The position numbers were made by a program, and so were the translations under genes. A stretch of DNA of 64,000 bases, from assembly GCA_949152475.1 (NCBI GenBank), contig OX424555.1:74477499-74541498 (forward strand), read 5' to 3'. Each line of letters starts with the position of its first letter. Position 1 is the first letter of the stretch. The notes below the pieces were generated by a model. It was not told the origin of the DNA. It did not search any database and saw only the letters and a program-made list of their open reading frames with translations. The stretch comes from Terebella lapidaria (lineage: Eukaryota > Annelida > Polychaeta > Terebellida > Terebellidae). Shown here one piece after another: positions 50,111-60,728 of this stretch.

Positions 50111-50147
50111 AGCACGAAATATGGCCGTCATCGTACACCATAGAATG

Positions 50148-50525
50148 CCACTGTAGCGCCTACTTTCTCATGCGCCAGTGAGATAACCTTGGCAGGGTGA
50201 TTTCAACCGATCTCAACGCATCAGGCGACTTCCTGACATGCGCAAAGGGAATCGGCAATTCGACAGGCCGTAACATCCATGCATTAGAATAACAACCTTC
50301 ATCTTTATCAAACAATGGCACAATGTTTCGATGCTGTCAAACAAAATGCATTCGATTCCAATTCATAGATCAATTGCGAGTGGTTCTTCTATGCAAGAAA
50401 GCAAGTGCAACTGTTTGTTATTGTCAGCCAGAAAATGTGAGGAATAAGCAATGGGAACAATATTATTATTATTAGGATAAATACTGCACAGTGTTTCTGA
50501 TTCTGACACATATACTCATCGGGAT
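50148..50525 (+). other. Upstream flank of the signal-peptide exon
   Basis: No TATA recognised with confidence; 'tataaaatgg' near 50535 lies inside the exon. Nothing else seen. Confidence 0.3.
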
Positions 50526-50598
50526 ATGGCTAACGTTATAAAATGGACATCGATATGCCTGTTGTTGTCATCAACAATTTCGGACGTTGGATGTCAAG
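50526..50598 (+). CDS. Candidate first coding exon of a secreted-protein gene (partial)
   Basis: ATG at 50526 encodes MANVIKWTSICLLLSST and then ISDVGCQ, a classic short signal peptide (basic n-region, hydrophobic core, small residues near the cleavage point). The frame runs for 24 codons plus one base directly into a strong splice donor, 'caag|gtaaga' at 50598/50599 (phase 1). A start codon, hydrophobic core and donor in this arrangement are typical of the first exon of a secreted or membrane protein. The product is unknown. I found no convincing next exon in the window, which downstream is mostly repeats, so the gene may extend beyond it or be a relic. Confidence 0.45.
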
Positions 50599-51336
50599 GT
50601 AAGAAATAGTGTTTTTGAGTGTACGAGAGCTCTACACAGTCTGTGTGTTTCATGAATTTATGTTTCACAATTTTTTAATTTCTGGCAAGATATCAGTGAT
50701 ACTCAAATGGCATGTATTGACTTTGACACCATTAACACCAATCTGATTTTGACTATTTCCACCGATTTAGTCAATTAATTTCATGTAAAACCATTTTTGT
50801 TTTGGGGGGAGGGGGTGGAGTGGGGGGGGGGGGTTGTTTGTCGGTGTTTATTAGTGCTCCATTTATAACAAATATCGCGTTCATCAATAAAGGTATATTG
50901 GTATATTGTGAAGGTATGCACATTTCGACACGCGCAAATTATATAGGTGTTATATATAGGGTTATATAAGAGCACAAATGGGTAGCAACAAACAGACAAA
51001 TTCACATTCCAAAACTTGTTAAGGGATGAAGTTTACAAAACCAGTGTGAGTATTCGAGTCCGAATGGTACTACTAGTAATAATGTCGAAAGCCATGTAAA
51101 ATATCCAATACACCTAGCTAAGGTGCTCCGGAACAGTATACTCCCCATTTTACACCCGCTGTGATACAAATCACTGGTGAATCGAGACCAAAATGTTTGC
51201 ACAACATAATGAGTGACTCTGCCTAAACTCGAACCAGGTCATAGTGCCGACCATGAAGCTTATCCACTGTCGAGCTGGGCATTACACATTACTGTTTGAA
51301 CAGGTTGGGAGTCAAGGAAATCCTGGTGCCATAAAC
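50599..51336. other. Possible intron or intergenic DNA
   Basis: Poly-G runs near 50805-50833. No domain-bearing ORF recognised. Confidence 0.4.
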
Positions 51337-51464
51337 GGCCCAAGTAGCGCACGTTACTCTGGTAATACTACTCATCCACTGAATATATACCATATTTAAT
51401 CTGTCTGGCACATTTTTAGTCTTCATTCAATTTAGAAGAAATAGTAAGCTGCGCTACATGGGCC
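51337..51464. mobile_element. GGCCCAAGTA MITE, copy 1
   Basis: 128 bp between 'ggcccaagtagcgcac' and 'gctgcgctacatgggcc'. It is similar throughout to the copies at 54120 and 54764 ('actactcatccactgaa', 'tctgtctggcacatttttag'). Confidence 0.7.
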
Positions 51465-52827
51465 AGATAAACTTGCTCTAGCATGACACGTAGTCGCCAT
51501 AGGCTTGTAATTATGGCATGGGCGGTTCCATGGTGGTGGGGTGGGGTGGGGAGTGTAGGTGTGCAGATTTATATTTGCAAAGAGGGTGACAATAGTCAGT
51601 TTGTGTGAAATTATATACTCAGGAGAGACCAGGAAGCTACTGCACATCATTATCGTAGTCCGCTACAAACAGGGAGGTAGTGAGAAGTCAAAATTTAAAA
51701 GTTATATCTTGAATATTATCTATTCAAATTAACATATTTCATAGAGCAACTGATCAGCATTCTACTAGTGAAAAAAAAAATAGGGGGTTCCCATGTTGGT
51801 TTCTTCGACATATTCGATCAAAAATCACAAACATTTACTAAAATGACTTATTTTATGTTATTTTTACACATTTTTTTGCCCATATTCACATCTTGCATCT
51901 TGTTTTCCAAAAGAACGGATACGGTGACCCCCTATTTCCTTTTCAGTTTTAGGATGCTGATCAGTTACTCTATGAAATCTGTCATTTTGAAGCTCTAGAA
52001 TTTGTTAATACAGTCATTTATTTTCAGAAACTCTTTGACCCCCTCCCCTCACTGTTTGAAGCGGACTACCTTAAGAAGGCCTTCGAATCCAGTCAATATT
52101 TTTTTTTTAAAATATGTTTCATATTAAACATGGTAAATCAACTGATGAGACATACTCACATCAAATGTAATGACTATAACCAGTCCTTTGGGAACTTTTG
52201 CTCGTTTTAACAGACAGTTCTCGCGTAAATACAGGAACTATATCCATCACAGGCAGATGTAAACAAAGCATAGAAGTGCAAGATGGACTGACAATTCCAC
52301 GTACATCATCACGGATTATTTTCTCATAACTACATTATATATGCACTGCACATACGGGCTGGAAAATGTACTCGATGTGGACGCGATTTGGGCATTTGTT
52401 TACATTCGGGTTTGATGGATAAACTTCGATTGTTTATATACAAAACATGCACAAAATGTGTATCAAAACGGATGAAAAGAAAACTCGGGCAATTGTAATT
52501 GTCAAAATCATTGAGCACACCTTTGTTATCTTCCATAAGATGTGTTGCAAAAAAATTAGTTTTGAGCAAAGAAAAACATTCCATACATTCGAAGGCAGTG
52601 GCTTTAAGGGGGCCCCAGACCTCCGGCAGAAACGGGTTCACTCTGCTTCAAATGTTTTTACAATTATATATTTCGAAAACGGAGGTACCGATTGGTATTT
52701 AAGTACAATTTATACCCAAGAGAGCCCAGGAAGCTACATCAGAACAAACAGTATACTCTGGCGTCTATTGCCCTTGGGCCAGCCATAGACCCCGGCGAGC
52801 TAGAAATCTAGTGTTGAAACTGTTATT
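51465..52827. other. Intergenic; one isolated minisatellite unit
   Basis: Poly-A run at 51770-51780. At about 52595-52650 the phrase 'gggggccccagacctccggc' and following bases resemble one unit of the minisatellite at 55726-56330. ORFs on both strands at 52330-52790 derive from AT-rich sequence plus that unit. Confidence 0.4.
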
Positions 52828-53914
52828 ACCCTCGCCCCGATAGGGGCAGAGGGTATTGTAATTGGGTCTGTCAGTTTGTATGTCTGTTTGTCTGTTTGTT
52901 TGTTTGTCTGTCCGCGCGCATAACTCAAAACCGAATGGTCCGATCGTCCTGAAATTTATAGGGAAGAAGCGGTATCACCGTGGCTCGGTTCTCCTCAATT
53001 TTTGTCAAAATCGGACAAAAACCGTTGCCATGGCAACGGAAAATGTAAAAATCAATAATTGACCATAACTCCGGTTCTATTCAAGATAAATTTTTCTAAC
53101 TAATTTTGTATTTTTCTATGGCCAATTCCTGATCATATGATATATGGCCCGTGGTCGTACGACCAAAACTCTCCATTATCGCCCGATGTCGAAAAATTGG
53201 GGGTCACGGTTTCGAATTTTTTTGGCCAGCGACGTTTCAGTGCAAATGTCTGCGCTTATAACTCAGAGGCAAACCGCCCGATCGATTTGAAATTTATAGG
53301 ACAAGAGTGCTATGGTGCTGGCTCAGCCCTTTCAGAATTTTGCCAAAATCGGATGAAAACGGTTGCCATGGCAACGGAAAAAAGAAAATCACATAATTGG
53401 CTTTAACTCCGGTTCTACTTGATATTAATTTTTCCAACTATTTTTGTATTTTTTTTGGGCCAATTCCCGATTGTATGGTGTACGACCGATGGTCGTACGA
53501 CGAAAACTCTCCATTATCGCCCGATGTCGAAAAATTGGGGGTCACGATTTCGGTTATTTTTGGCCAGCGACGTTTCAGTGCAAATGTCTGCGCTCCTAAC
53601 TCAAAGGCAAACGGTCCGATAGATTTGAAATTTATAGGGCTGGAGTGCTATGAAAGTGGCTCAATCCCTTTCAAATTTTGCCAAAATCGGCTGAAAACGG
53701 TTGCCATGGCAACTGAAAAAATAAAATCACATAATTGACTATAACTCCGGTTCTAATCAATATTAAATGTTCAACCTATTTTTGTATTTTTCTTTGGCCA
53801 ATTCCCAATCGTATGGCGTACAACCGATGGTCTTAAGACCAAAACTCTCAATTATCGCCTAATTTTAGTGACTAAATCTGAAGGGCGAGGGTCTGCAATC
53901 TCTGATTGTCTCGT
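52828..53914 (+). mobile_element. Family A element, copy 2
   Basis: Same hairpin start (ACCCTCGCCCC-gata) and (GTCT/GTTT)n head as copy 1, the same monomers (breaks near 53070, 53401 and 53746) and the same tail ('gggcgagggtctgc' to 'attgtctcgt'). A 7-base direct repeat, TGTTATT, flanks it (52821-52827, 53915-53921). It retains the initial half-monomer ('gaatggtccgatcgtcctga') that copy 1 lacks. Very similar to copy 1, so both are fairly recent. Confidence 0.85.
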
Positions 53915-54119
53915 TGTTATTTAAATCCAGTTCGTCTGGATAACTTTCAATCACCAAATTTAGGGTTTATCATCGATATGGCACCAATATACTACAGGAT
54001 TAGGTAGAATTGAAGGAACCGATGGTCTTCCCTTTTGTATCATCGTTTCAAGTGCATTTGGATTAACTCCGCTCAAATATCAGCTCGAAGGAATGAGGGC
54101 CCAAGCAGAGATCATCTTT

Positions 54120-54240
54120 GGCACAAGTATCATACGCTGCGGCTTAATATTACTCACCCACTATGGATACCACATAAATCGCCTGTCATCTTTTTTCCGT
54201 GTGGAAGATAGAGGAAGGCGCTGAATATGATACTTGGGCC
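54120..54240. mobile_element. GGCCCAAGTA MITE, copy 2
   Basis: 121 bp from 'ggcacaagtatcatacgctg' to 'gaatatgatacttgggcc', with inverted ends and an interior alignable with the other two copies. Confidence 0.7.
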
Positions 54241-54763
54241 GCAATAAATCAGCACACTCATCGAACATGAAGCTGGAGATTTGGTTGCTAACTTTTGAGT
54301 AAGGTGCGGTATTCGACTTTCACCATGGTGATCTAACCCCCCTCATTGGCTAGATAGGCCCCTAGCACCAACTCAAACATACCATAGCTCACTAATGTGC
54401 TCATAGCGCACCTTAAACGAACTTTTGTTTCCTAATGAAGATTAGCATTTTATGAAACTCACATAGAGTTGGCACAACATACACAATATTAGACATTTTT
54501 CGTGTCGGGGCATTTCGAGGGTTTTTCGGGTAAGAGTACCGCGGTCAAGTGAGTAGTGGCTTTTGCGCATTGAAGCGTGGCGAATATAACTCAGATTCAT
54601 TTAACAAACCCTGTTAGGCCACACAAAATAGAGCCAAACTGTAGCAGGGGTATGCTATACTGCATTTTGCTTTTATCTCTAATGAGGATTAAAAGGGTGT
54701 CAGACGGATTAAAAGAGATGTGTCCAGTTGTCGCGCAGTGTTCATGAGCAGCATACTAAAGTC

Positions 54764-54888
54764 GGCCCAAGTACCGTACACTGCTCCATAATACTACTCG
54801 TCCACTGAAAACATACCTTTTACTCCGTCTCGCACCTTTTTAATCCTTATTGAATATAGAGAAAAATGCAGGATATGATACTTGGGCC
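54764..54888. mobile_element. GGCCCAAGTA MITE, copy 3
   Basis: 125 bp from 'ggcccaagtaccgtacactg' to 'ggatatgatacttgggcc'. The central 'tactactcgtccactgaaaa' is shared with copy 1. Confidence 0.75.
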
Positions 54889-55027
54889 CTAAAGGCTTAG
54901 ACGACTCTGAAAATATCACCTTTTGTAAAGTTTATTGCTAAAATATAATATATTTCATTTCATCTAAGTTATCTGTTAATTGCTCTTTCAGTCACTTTTA
55001 TCTATGTATGCCCAAATAATATCAGAA

Positions 55028-55608
55028 ATTGTGTATACTTTGATTTTTCTAACTTGTTTACACCGGTTTTTGAAGATATCATTGTGATGCTGAATGGTAT
55101 CGTTCTATAACTTGGCATACTTCACCTCGGAGACAAACGGCAATTTTATACCAAATTTCAGACTTCTATCGCAATAATTGAAGAAGTTGGCAATCTAACC
55201 CAATGTTGAAATTCAGCCAAAAACGGGATCTCAAGAATCTGAGCTAATTCGAGGATTTGATCCTGTTTACATCCATCAGGTTTCGAAGTATTGTTGTAAT
55301 TTTATACCAGAAGACACATTGGGGATATATTCTACATAAACATGTTGATTTAAAAAGATTGCACCACTACAAAACCGAGCAAATGCACAAAACTGTGTGC
55401 AGACCCAGGAATTAAGTTACAGGGCTAAATTTAACATTGGGGTAGATTGCCAACTTTTTCAATTTTCTTGATGGAAGTCTGAAATTCGGTAGACAATTGC
55501 CGTTTGACTCCCGTGTGAAGTATGCCAAGTTATAGAACGATAGCATTTAGCATCGCAAACATATCAGCGAAAAACTGTGTAAACGAGTTAGAAAAATCAG
55601 AGTATAAC
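55028..55608. mobile_element. Family C element: long-TIR foldback, about 580 bp
   Basis: The first about 170 bases (from about 55034, 'tatactttgatttttctaac') return as an imperfect reverse complement at about 55435-55606 ('gttagaaaaatcagagtata' at the end). Shared arm blocks include 'acaattgccg' against 'cggcaattt', 'agtatgccaagttata' against 'tataacttggcatact', and 'gttggcaatctaacccaatg'. 'atcagaa' flanks both ends (55021-55027, 55609-55615), a possible 7-base target duplication. No ORF. A second, partial copy lies at 33050-33190. Confidence 0.7.
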
Positions 55609-55725
55609 ATCAGAATATTTTATTAATATTGGGCGAAAAACAATAGATTAATTTGCATGGGAAAAATAATGTAGTGCGAATAATAACATGACAAGGGTGC
55701 AATATGGTTGGTGGTTGTGTATTAA

Positions 55726-56330
55726 GCGGGCCCCAAACCCTCGACCTTCACCAACTCGCTTCGAGACATTTCACATCTTGGCCCTCCTTCAGAACCCTGG
55801 ATCCACCCAATATCAGGCATTCATAAACTCTCCAAGGCCATGGAAATTTTACCAGGGAGAGCCGTAGAACACAACATTGGGATGTATTAACCTTCAGCTT
55901 TTGGGACCCTTGAGCGGGCCTCAGACCCCCGGCCAACAGGGGCTTACTAGAGCTGGCTTAGTAACATTCCATAACTGGACCTTCCCTCACAATCCTAGAT
56001 CTGCTCCAAATCAGCCATGCAAAAACTCTTCAGGGGAACCAAAGGAAACCTCTAAAACACACCACTGGGCATGCCTATCCCTTCAGCTTCTGGGGCCCTT
56101 ATGCGGGCCCCAGTCCCTTATCCTTATTTCATCACCTCGCTTTGCGACATTTCACATCTTGGCCCTCCTTCAGAACCCTTGATCCGCCCCAGATCCGCAA
56201 CTTTCATTCTCCGCAAGGCTATGGAAATTGGACCAAAGAAATCTCCAGAACACACCATCAGCGTCTGGGGCCTTGAGCGGGCCCCACACCCCGGCCGACA
56301 GGGGCTCGCTTTGCTCACTGCTGTATCGGT
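55726..56330 (+). repeat. Minisatellite, about 175-188 bp unit, about 3.5 copies
   Basis: 'gcgggccccaaacc', 'gcgggcctcagacc', 'gcgggccccagtcc' and 'gcgggccccacacc' recur at about 55726, 55915, 56103 and 56277. Between them come 'ttcacatcttggccctcctt', 'cagaaccctggatcc' and 'ccttcagctt(c/t)tggg' blocks. The longer ORFs on both strands reflect the GC-rich repeat. Confidence 0.8.
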
Positions 56331-57795
56331 CAAGGGTTTTGGCGTATCCCCCTCCCAAAATTCTATACCCGCCCCTGCCAGAATGACAAAATGGCGTGGA
56401 AAAACGTGACGTTTCGAGTCTCCTCAACAGGCCATATTACAATGTGTATGCCTATAAGTTCCTATATTCTTGCAATATTTTGAACAATATGATAAAATAA
56501 TAATCAAAAAAGTATTCTGGCAAATTCCCAAGAACAGGACATCCATTTTACCAAAAGAAGAAAAAAACAGACCTAATACTCCCAACCCTCGGGGTAGAAT
56601 ATTTTGTCTTTCACACAGAGTAACAGTTAACATTCATCATACAGCGTCCGTTTGTTAATAGTCAAGCCCCTCACTAAGTATTATAATGTGTTTTCCACAT
56701 AAACAGGAAGTGTAGTTGGCTGCAACCCCCCCCCCCCCCCCCCCGCGGAGTGAATATGGTTTGAGCACATTCAATTGTATACCACTATGATTATATTCTG
56801 TTGACGTCAATAAAATAAGCCAAAAAGAATCTTGAAATCTATGTGAGAATATTATTATCCAATAACAAATTGACGTCTTATTAAATTTGATCTTTCTATC
56901 TGAGGAATAGAATTGGTTTTTAACTAAAAACAAATCAGTTACCAACCTCCATATTATCGGTCGAAATGCATTTTAAATCTAGAAAATATACTAAAAATTA
57001 TGAAAAATGTGAAATGATAGCATAAAATCATAGTGGTATATATTGACCAGAAATCGTAGTTCCGTTGAAGTGACAATTTCTATCTGGATACGTGCTGAAA
57101 TGTCAGGTTATTTATGAGCAGCTTTTTAAGCTTATTACTTGGTAAATAAAAACTATTACTTCATATCGGCAACAACTAAATCCATTCTGTTTGGTAGGCG
57201 GGTACAGAAAGCTTTCAAAATGAGGGAGTGTTGTAATGGAAATGACATTTTGTCAAAGTCTAGTGTAACTAATCTAGGCGACGCTTCAAAACAAAAGTCT
57301 CCAAAAACGCCAATAAATTAAATTAAAGTTATTCTACAGAAACACAAACAAGTCGACTCGAAAACTAAACAGTTGCTATTATCGGCCTAGATCCAAAGTC
57401 ATTGTGACTACACCCGCTCCATGTGGTAGAATGGTCTTACTCAAAACTGAAGAGTCGCATGCAACTGTACAGAATAACACTGCTAGATATTTGCGCTTCC
57501 CGCTCAGAACTCAATATGACTTAAATGAACGTTCATCAGTTGGTTTTCTCCTTTGGAGTATAGAGTTGTACAGCTGAATCTGAACCACATATACAGTTCG
57601 GTAAATGGTAGTGCAACAGAGTATCCAAGTTTTAATCTATTATAAACAAATTTCTGTCATTACCATTACTACATTTTGTTTTTCGTATTGTTGTCAGATT
57701 TATCTCTACTTGTTATACATTTGTGACTTTTATACTAAGTAATTATTGTTTTTGTTGAACCATTGTCTTCCTAAGATTTTTTTTCCATTTTTTGC
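56331..57795. other. Intergenic, nothing recognised
   Basis: A poly-C run at about 56726-56745. No recognised domain. Confidence 0.4.
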
Positions 57796-57948
57796 ATGAA
57801 GACGACATCGGTGTTTTTATTAGTATTGTTATGTGCTACCCTTGGTGATTTGTATAACTGTCTGCAGCTCTGTACTTGTCACTCGAAAAATCAAATTAAA
57901 ATAAGCTGTTACGAACCTATCACTAGCAATTGCCGAGCCCGAGGCTGA
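57796..57948 (+). CDS. Possible 50-residue secreted cysteine-rich peptide
   Basis: ATG at 57796 opens a 50-codon ORF. MKTTSVFLLVLLCATLG is a convincing signal-peptide sequence (Lys, then a Leu/Val core, ending in small residues). About 33 mature residues follow with five cysteines (C22, C26, C28, C38, C46) before TGA. The odd cysteine count and T-rich codons for the core leave chance a real possibility. No splice donor is needed. No neighbour or paralogue supports it. Function unknown. Confidence 0.3.
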   Translation: MKTTSVFLLVLLCATLGDLYNCLQLCTCHSKNQIKISCYEPITSNCRARG

Positions 57949-58407
57949 ATCAGATGTCAGCAAGGCTCCCTCTAACATCGTGGAGCTGGCAGTGGTGCCG
58001 AAATTGTCATAAGCACAACGTTACCTATCAGTGTTGTCCTGAGCCAAGTTTGTTGGCCTGAACTTTAGAAGACTACATTACTTACAGTCCATAAAACATT
58101 TTGTTACTTTTAACATACATATGCTTGCAAAAATAGTATGCTTCAGGGAAGGAATATGTCACAGAATCGTTTCAATTGATGATGAAACTACGAGTATTAG
58201 GAATTTACTTGTACAATAATGCAATGTACGTTTACAATAAAGCAATGTACACTAAGCACCGACTCAACATAAGCAACCTCAGGACAAGTGGTTAGCCCGA
58301 AGTTCAGGTCTGAACCTCTTCAAATATTTGTATCACACCTTGGTCCGCTGTTGTGCAGAGGCCTCCAGACACCCTGGCGGCACTTGAAACAAATTTGCAT
58401 GGACACT

Positions 58408-58500
58408 AGGCAATAATAATAATAATAATAATTTATTTTGTATAGCGTGAAATCCACCGAAGTGCTCTAAAACGCTGTGTACAGAGAGGTAAAACGATGA
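58408..58500 (-). mobile_element. LINE 3'-end fragment with (AAT/ATT)n tail
   Basis: On the minus strand, 'agcacttcggtggatttcac', 'gctatacaaaataaatt' and (ATT)n form the kind of 3' end seen on CR1/L2-type LINEs and their SINE partners. Only about 90 bp remain. Confidence 0.5.
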
Positions 58501-58508
58501 GGTAAACC

Positions 58509-58743
58509 GCCTCTGTGGCCGAGTGGATTGGACTGGTGGCTCTTGAAGCAATGAAGCTCAGAGGCGGTAGGTGACGCGGGTTCGATCCCCGTCACCGGCA
58601 CAAAGTAGGTGGAGTTTTCATCCTGGCACTGCAAAGGTTTCTCCATTCGAATGTGCTTTCCAAATTCAAAATTGTCACTCGACGGGGGATGTGGAAGACA
58701 GGCAGAATTGCCTATCATCATGGACCGTCGTTAAATGAATCTG

Positions 58744-58776
<33 letters not shown>
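58509..58776 (+). mobile_element. tRNA-derived SINE with (ATT)n tail
   Basis: The head resembles a tRNA with a long variable arm (Ser/Leu type). Box A is TGGCCGAGTGG (58516-58526) and box B is GGTTCGATCCC (58579-58589), with a T-arm-like stem around it. The acceptor stem does not close properly, so it is not a functional tRNA gene. An unrelated body of about 140 bp follows ('gttttcatcctggcactgca', 'gaccgtcgttaaatgaat') and then an (ATT)n tail (58743-58774). The tail abuts the 3' end of the minus-strand LINE that follows. Confidence 0.7.
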
Positions 58777-58778
<2 letters not shown>

Positions 58779-58942
58779 ATGAAACGGAAATGAAACAAGG
58801 ATACCAATATGATCAGTTGCCACAATGTTCAGTAAACAAAATTGTCTTCAGTTTAGATTTGAACTTGTCCAAGGTAGTCGATTCCTTGACCCCTCTGGGA
58901 AGTCTATTCCACATGAGTGGTCCGGCAATGCTAAATTCTCGT

Positions 58943-60728
58943 GATTTGGCAGTCGTGGATCTTGTGAAAAGCACAACTCGCAAAGTGAAGCTAGAAAATC
59001 TCGTATTGCGGGATGGAACATGTCTTTTGACCATGGATTTTATGTAGTCTGGTGCAGTTCCATTTATGGCCTTGAATACCATCACAAGCATTTTGAATTC
59101 CACCCGCTGTTGATGGGGAGCCAGTGGAGGGATCGAAGTATTGGAGTAACGTGCTCGCACTTTGATGACATAGATATGAGACGAACAGCTATATTTTTTG
59201 ACGCGTTGTAGTAGTCAGATCTGCGACGAGGGTATTCTGCAGAGCAACGCATTGCAATATCCAATTTTGAAGAAACGAACGCATGGACAACCAATTCAAG
59301 AGAACGTGGCTCGAGTAGCTTCTTATGTGGTATGTAAATGGGATGATTTGCAAACACAACGCCAATATTTTTGGCAGCAGATGAGGGACTGATGATATCA
59401 GCGCTGACTATAAGGGTTGGGTTGCCTATCTGCTGTGATAGCTGTGGCGAGCTTATGACAATCAACTCAGTTTTAGTATTGTTCATTTTGAGTCGATGGT
59501 CAACCATCTGTTGCTGAATGTTAGACACACACAAATCGTTCAGTGTAATAGCAATGTCACGCTCGGCTGGTTTAAAGCTAAGATATACCCGAGTATCATC
59601 TGAGTATAGATGATAGTTTACGTCCATGTTCTGAAGAAGACGTCCGAGGGACGATGTGTAGATAGATAGTGAAGAGCACAGGTCCCAGAATGTAGCCCTG
59701 GGGTACTCCCCACGTGAGAGGTCTGGGGTCGGACTGTCACGGCCTGACGAAGACCTACTGTGATCGGCCCGCAATATAAGCACTGTGGCGAGACTGGATA
59801 CACTTAGTGCATCCCGCAATGGCGAACACCACCACTGATTTGGCAGTCGTGGATCTTGTGAAAAGCACAACTCGCAAATTGAAGCTAGAAAATCTCGTAT
59901 TGCGGGATGGAACATGTCTTTTGACCATGGATTTTATGTAGTCTGGTGCAGTTCCATTTATGGCCTTGAATACCATCACAAGCATTTTTAAATTCCACCC
60001 GCTGTTGATGGGGAGCCAGTGGAGGGATCGAAGTATTGGAGTAACGTGCTCGCACTTTGATGACATAGATATGAGACGAACAGCTATATTTTTTGACGCG
60101 TTGTAGTAGTCAGATCTGCGACGAGGGTATTCTGCAGAGCAACGCATTCCAATATCCAATTTTGAAGAAACGAACGCATGGACAACCAATTCAAGAGAAC
60201 GTGGCTCGAGTAGCTTCTTATGTGGTATGTAAATGGGATGATTTGCAAACACAACGCCAATATTTTTGGCAGCAGATGAGGGACTGATGATATCAGCGCT
60301 GACTATAAGGGTTGGGTTGCCTATCTGCTGTGATAGCTGTGGCGAGCTTATGACAATCAAATCAGTTTTAGTATTGTTCATTTTGAGTCGATGGTCAACC
60401 ATCTGTTGCTGAATGTTAGACACACACAAATCGTTCAGTGTAATAGCAATGTCACGCTCGGCTGGTTTAAAGCTAAGATATACCCGAGTATCATCTGAGT
60501 ATAGATGATAGTTTACGTCCATGTTCCGAAGAAGACGTCCGAGGGACGATGTGTAGATAGATAGTGAAGAGCACAGGTCCCAGAGTGTAGCCCTGGGGTA
60601 CTCCCCACGTGAGAGGTCTCGGGTCGGACTGTCACGGCCTGACGAAGACCTACTGTGATCGGCCCGCAATATAAGCACTGTGGCGAGACTGGATGCACTT
60701 AGTGCATCCCGCAATGACGAACACCACT
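58943..60728. repeat. About 893-bp tandem duplication inside the LINE
   Basis: Units 58943-59836 and 59837-60728 are almost identical. The junction shows 'tgatttgg' microhomology. Unit 1 ends with the first about 60 bp of the nested DNA element, so the duplication happened after that element inserted. Confidence 0.9.

Larger units (their letters stand above)
46800..50143. mobile_element. 3.3-kb TIR element with subterminal CGAAGCGAAA arrays
   Basis: CTATGGTGTACGATG followed by g-c-a-GCCAT at 46800-46822 is the inverse of 50121-50143 with two mismatches in 23 bases. 'aatg' directly flanks both ends (46796-46799, 50144-50147), a 4-base target duplication. Inside each end lies an array of CGAAGCGAAA-type repeats (46850-47190 and 49905-50110) in mixed orientation. 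Subterminal repeats of this kind are where transposases of several DNA transposon superfamilies bind. No transposase ORF was found. The middle contains a LINE relic (47380-48900), either a later insertion or cargo. The superfamily is unknown. Confidence 0.65.

Noticed and set aside
52330-52790. Opposed ORFs of 103 and 113 codons
   Set aside because: They overlap on opposite strands and include a stray minisatellite unit; no domain.
58509-58602. Functional tRNA-Ser/Leu gene
   Set aside because: Box A and box B are good, but the acceptor stem does not pair and the sequence continues into a SINE body with an ATT tail.
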